A stretch of 64,000 bases of DNA from Phorcus lineatus (lineage: Eukaryota > Mollusca > Gastropoda > Trochida > Trochidae): the NCBI GenBank assembly GCA_921293015.1, contig OV121089.1, positions 48,555,220-48,619,219 of the forward strand, read 5' to 3'. Position 1 is the stretch's first letter. Every line of letters starts with the position of its first letter. The notes beneath the pieces were generated by a model that was given only the letters and a program-made list of their open reading frames with translations, did not search any database and had not been told where the DNA came from. A program made the position numbers and the translations under genes. This document shows positions 61,301 through 64,000 of the stretch, in pieces.

Positions 61301-63775
61301 GCAGCTTCTACCCAGTGTACCCACCTTCTTCACTGACCTTGACATTGAGCCGGCGCTGCTTCACGGGGATCTCTGGAGTGGGAACGCCGGCCTAGCATCA
61401 GGGGAACCAGGTAGGTAGTCCTTGTTTTTAATCAAAGTAAATGCGATACTCAAAGAAAGGCTAACAATGCAAACTCCCTGTACCTTGCACTCTTGCCCAA
61501 TTCTCATTTCAATCAGATTGAACATTGATATCTTGTACCTGTGATCTGAGGAATACTAAAACTAAAACTTAAACTATGGATGGTAAAAGATCACTTCACA
61601 TATCCGCATACTAGTGTTCAGATTCGATGTGGTTTCATCCTATTTAGATGAGATTGAGTCATTTGACAGCCAAATATTGCTGATGAGTTACAGAGGTAAT
61701 GGCTGTATTTTTGTGTTCAAAAGTTGTCATGGTAAACTATGCAAAATTTTATGAGTTTCATTTTCAACAGAGTGCAAACTGATAAACTCAAGTTTTTCAA
61801 TGGCATTTGGAAATGATTTACATGAGAAAGGGAAGATTTTCTTGATAAGCCTCATTTATTGTGAAACTTACTCAGCAGTATGAGGAAGGCTATTAGAGAG
61901 TTTGACAAGAATTTCATAGGGGATTTGCAGGGGATTTGCAGTACATTATAGTCAAAAACACACTTTTGCAAAGCAACTAAAAAGAGAAAAAAAATTATCA
62001 CTTAAACCAATCTTTCCTGCTGTGTTTGCAATTATTTTCGTTTCAGTTTAAGTGACAATGCTCATCAGAGCCTGCTATTCCAGCTCAGCCAGCAAGCTAG
62101 TAAATTTCATGTCTTTTCTACGTCGAGGCTTGTGCATAATAAAGTGGTAAGCCTTGTAGTACGACAAAGGGGTGGGGTAGGGTGTTTTGAATTTCAATAT
62201 TGAAGATGATACACGCAAAGTACTAAAATGGATACAAACGTCAGTGGAAATATAAATGTGCATGATGAACTATTTTCCTTGCGAGCATTGGAATTTGCCT
62301 TGCAAAAGTGAGCCTGTGACTTTATCTGTCAAGAATCTTGTACTTTTGTTTCTATAATGATAAGATGTGTTAATCATCGATCTGACTCACTTACCTCAAT
62401 GATATTTGATAAGCATATAAATGAAAAATCTTTACAAATCATGGTGAACTCAACATTTCAGTTATCTTTGACGCAGCCAGCTTCTACGGACACTCAGAGT
62501 ATGATCTTGGTATTGCTAACATGTTTGGGGGGTTCGGATCCTCGTTCTTCAAAAACTACTTTCAGGTGTTACCACAGCAGCCCGGCTATGAAAATCGTCT
62601 GCAGCTGTATGAGTTGTTTCACTATCTCAACCACTGGTAGGTTAACTCTGGGTACCTATACTAGACGTTTCACTAACTTAACCACTGGTAGGATAACTCA
62701 ACTACTCTCTTTGGGGAGCTATACTAGACGTTTCACTAACTTAACCACTGGTAGGATAACTCAACTACTCTCTTAGGGGAGCTATACTAGACGTTTCACT
62801 AACTTAACCACTGGTAGGATAACTCAACTACTATCTCTGGGTAGCAACTCAACTACTATCTCTGGGTAGCTACCCAAGTTGTTTCACTATCTCAACCGCT
62901 GGTAGGTTAACTCAACTACTCTCTTTGGGTAGCAACTGAAGTTGTTGCACTATCTCAACAGCTGGTAGGTTAACTCAACTACTCTCTCTGGGTAGCAACT
63001 GAAGTTGTTTCACTATCTCAACCACTGGTAGGTTAACTCAAATACTATCTCTGGGTAGCTATACTAAATGTTTCACTATCTCAACCGCTGGTAGGTTAAC
63101 TCAACTACTATCTCTGGGTAGCTACCCAAGTTGTTTCACTATCTCAACCGCTGGTAGGTTAACTCAACTACTCTCTCTGGGTAGCAACTGAAGTTGTTGC
63201 ACTATCTCAACAGCTGGTAGGTTAACTCAACTACTCTCTCTGGGTAGCAACTGAAGTTGTTTCACTATCTCAACCGCTGGTAGGTTTATAACTCAACTAC
63301 TATCTCTGGGTAGCTACCCAAGTTTCACTATCTCAACCGCTGGTAGGTTAACTCAAATACTATCTCTGGGTAGCTATACTAAATGTTTCACTATCTCAAC
63401 CGCTGGTAGGTTAACTCAACCTTGTATACTATCTCTTGGTAGTTATAATATTGCAGTTTCTAGTGACTGTTAGTACTTTCTAATGCTATCTTCACAATTG
63501 ACCGAATGTAACATGACTTCGTTTCTATTATTGATTCTCATTCGTTGATTTTAAAAAATGCCGTTGGTTTTAAACTATATTTGTAGGCGTTGAATAACAA
63601 TGAATCAGGAAAATTTTACGAACTCAACAAATTATCTTCTAATTCATTTACCTTCCAAAAAGATGTGTAGCATGTACATGTATGTTTCAGGAACCACTTC
63701 GGGGGAGGATACAAGAGCAGCGCTCTACAGATCATCAAGAGTCTTCTCAAGGGAAAGAAGAAAAATTGTCATTGA
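52387..63775 (+). CDS. FN3K: Ketosamine-3-kinase (fructosamine-3-kinase family)
   Basis: Eight exons: 52387-52527, 54526-54609, 54893-54996, 57364-57523, 59538-59588, 61269-61410, 62462-62636 and 63691-63775; 942 nt, 313 residues (human FN3K and FN3KRP 309). The family phosphorylates ketosamines on glycated proteins, causing deglycation. Visible parts: Gly-rich ATP loop GRGGGGCIS (18-26) with Cys24 at the position of the redox-sensing cysteine described in this family; VFVK with ATP-binding Lys41; [27 protein letters not shown]; catalytic HGDLWSGN (212-219, Asp214); metal-binding [14 protein letters not shown] (Asp231); and a [15 protein letters not shown] end. The frame is open upstream through a GA-rich tract, but 52387 is the first in-frame ATG and matches the family start. 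Donors of exons 4 (GTTAGA) and 5 (GTCAGA) are weak. A single invertebrate gene may equal FN3KRP rather than FN3K; the sequence alone does not decide. Confidence 0.96.
53137..54333. repeat. Minisatellite, 29-bp unit, about 40 copies
   Basis: Units contain GATGCTAGATGGGCTACTAT followed by GTATAAGGA or variants (GTATATGGA, GTATAAAGA, GCAAAAGGA). Shortened units (TAGCTAGATGGGCTACTATT) occur several times. It fills most of FN3K intron 1 and ends about 190 bases before exon 2. Confidence 0.96.
56120..56905 (+). mobile_element. LINE remnant, C-terminal part of ORF2 (L1/Tx1-like)
   Basis: Successive pieces read [40 protein letters not shown], then [16 protein letters not shown] and [20 protein letters not shown]-like sequence (here [20 protein letters not shown]), the conserved order of the post-reverse-transcriptase region of L1/Tx1-type LINEs. 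The frame changes at least twice, and the reverse transcriptase core and endonuclease are absent. In FN3K intron 3, sense to the gene. Confidence 0.8.
57640..57952. repeat. Minisatellite, 31-bp unit, about 10 copies
   Basis: Nearly identical units containing CACAACACAACCCAAACCAC followed by ATCACACTGAA; the first unit is shorter. C-rich on one strand and without G for most of its length. In FN3K intron 4, beginning about 115 bases after exon 4. Its homogeneity suggests recent expansion. Confidence 0.97.
58735..58805 (+). repeat. Decayed end of the CAGTCTGATT TIR family
   Basis: GATTAGAATCGGCTGTGCTC followed by CGAGGAAAATTTTGAAAA and CACTCTAGCGAGGTTTGAAC parallels the left terminus of the element at 35479. 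A comparably diverged piece is near 23200-23240 (CGTTTAATCGACCAAGTTCC). No second terminus seen. Confidence 0.5.
59985..61255. repeat. Minisatellite, 39-bp unit, about 32 copies, with 429-bp higher-order repeat
   Basis: Units carry CATGAGCTGCTACCATATGG and differ in a variable half (GTGTATCAATGGTGG, GGTGGGGCTATGCTGG and others). The sequence of variants around 60106 recurs around 60535, a shift of 429 bases, exactly 11 units. Because 39 is a multiple of three, long frames are open on both strands ([13 protein letters not shown] repeated); they are in a different frame from exon 6 and I treat them as non-coding. It occupies FN3K intron 5 and ends about 15 bases before the exon 6 acceptor. Confidence 0.95.
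62612..63440 (+). repeat. Minisatellite of about 63 bp containing copies of the exon 7/intron 7 junction
   Basis: The last 25 or so bases of FN3K exon 7 plus its donor, ending in TTTCACTATCTCAACCACTG followed by GTAGGTTAACTC, recur about twelve times through intron 7 as TTTCACTATCTCAACCGCTG or close variants, each followed by GTAGG(T/A)TAACTC. The rest of the unit is CAACTACTCTCTCTGGGTAG and a linker. Every unit therefore carries a copy of a good 5' splice site. Confidence 0.95.
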
Positions 63776-63808
63776 CAATGATGTGGCATATTTTATACGT
63801 TTATTGTG

Positions 63809-63814
63809 AATAAA
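63809..63814 (+). promoter_or_regulatory. Poly(A) signal of FN3K
   Basis: AATAAA 33 bases after the TGA stop, implying a short 3' untranslated region. Confidence 0.75.
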
Positions 63815-64000
63815 TTTGTAACAGTTGAAAAATGCTAATTCTACCATGACATTCAAAACTCCTGGTTTTTGATTGGTTTATTTCATCGTCGAATCTATGT
63901 TCGGCTCAGAATAAAATCAAAAGGTTTCAAATCTACGTTCGAATCACAATTTTTTAAAAAGACAATAGGTTTATCTCCTAAATCTACTGGACTGGCATCA

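Noticed and set aside
59959-61395. 478- and 424-residue His/Cys/Met-rich frames
   Set aside because: Created by the 39-bp array in FN3K intron 5; the plus frame runs into exon 6 in the wrong phase.

Overview
The window looks like AT-rich nuclear DNA of a mollusc, most likely a gastropod. The evidence is intron-rich genes with metazoan orthologues, a tRNA-derived SINE with a CTCACT tail of the kind I know from abalone-like genomes, many foldback and MITE-type repeats, and several minisatellites. The species assignment is inference; the gene calls rest on exon-by-exon protein similarity recalled from the vertebrate orthologues and on splice phases that close correctly.

Four host genes can be assembled. 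(1) The 5' end of TRMT2A (minus, exons 1451-2675) runs off the left edge. (2) RANBP1 (plus, 8531-17101, six exons, 214 residues) is complete. These two are head to head, the arrangement they also have in vertebrates. (3) SETD6 (minus, 20003-34537, eleven exons, 455 residues) is complete and convergent with RANBP1. (4) An FN3K-type ketosamine-3-kinase (plus, 52387-63775, eight exons, 313 residues) is complete. Functionally they cover tRNA uridine methylation, Ran cycle control, lysine methylation (RelA-type targets) and protein deglycation; nothing suggests they work as one pathway.

Layout: 1-2.7 kb TRMT2A start; 2.7-8.5 kb shared upstream region with foldbacks and a nested MITE; 8.5-17.1 kb RANBP1; 17.1-20 kb convergent 3' region with a 33-bp minisatellite touching the end of SETD6; 20-34.5 kb SETD6, whose third intron holds a 5.2-kb nest of repeats; 34.5-52.4 kb intergenic, holding a 1.5-kb terminal-inverted-repeat element, a single-exon SR-rich gag-like frame, two long microsatellites, mariner and LINE remnants; 52.4-63.8 kb FN3K, whose introns hold four unrelated minisatellites and a LINE remnant.

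The observations I rate highest are: a minisatellite in FN3K intron 7 whose unit is a copy of the exon 7/intron 7 junction, giving about a dozen decoy splice donors; a perfect 93-bp-arm palindrome carrying a hammerhead-like core, inserted in a TTAA-type MITE; a 1,536-bp TIR element with a perfect 10-bp target duplication and a GC-rich coding-like patch; and a SETD6 gene whose poly(A) signal starts two bases after its stop codon.
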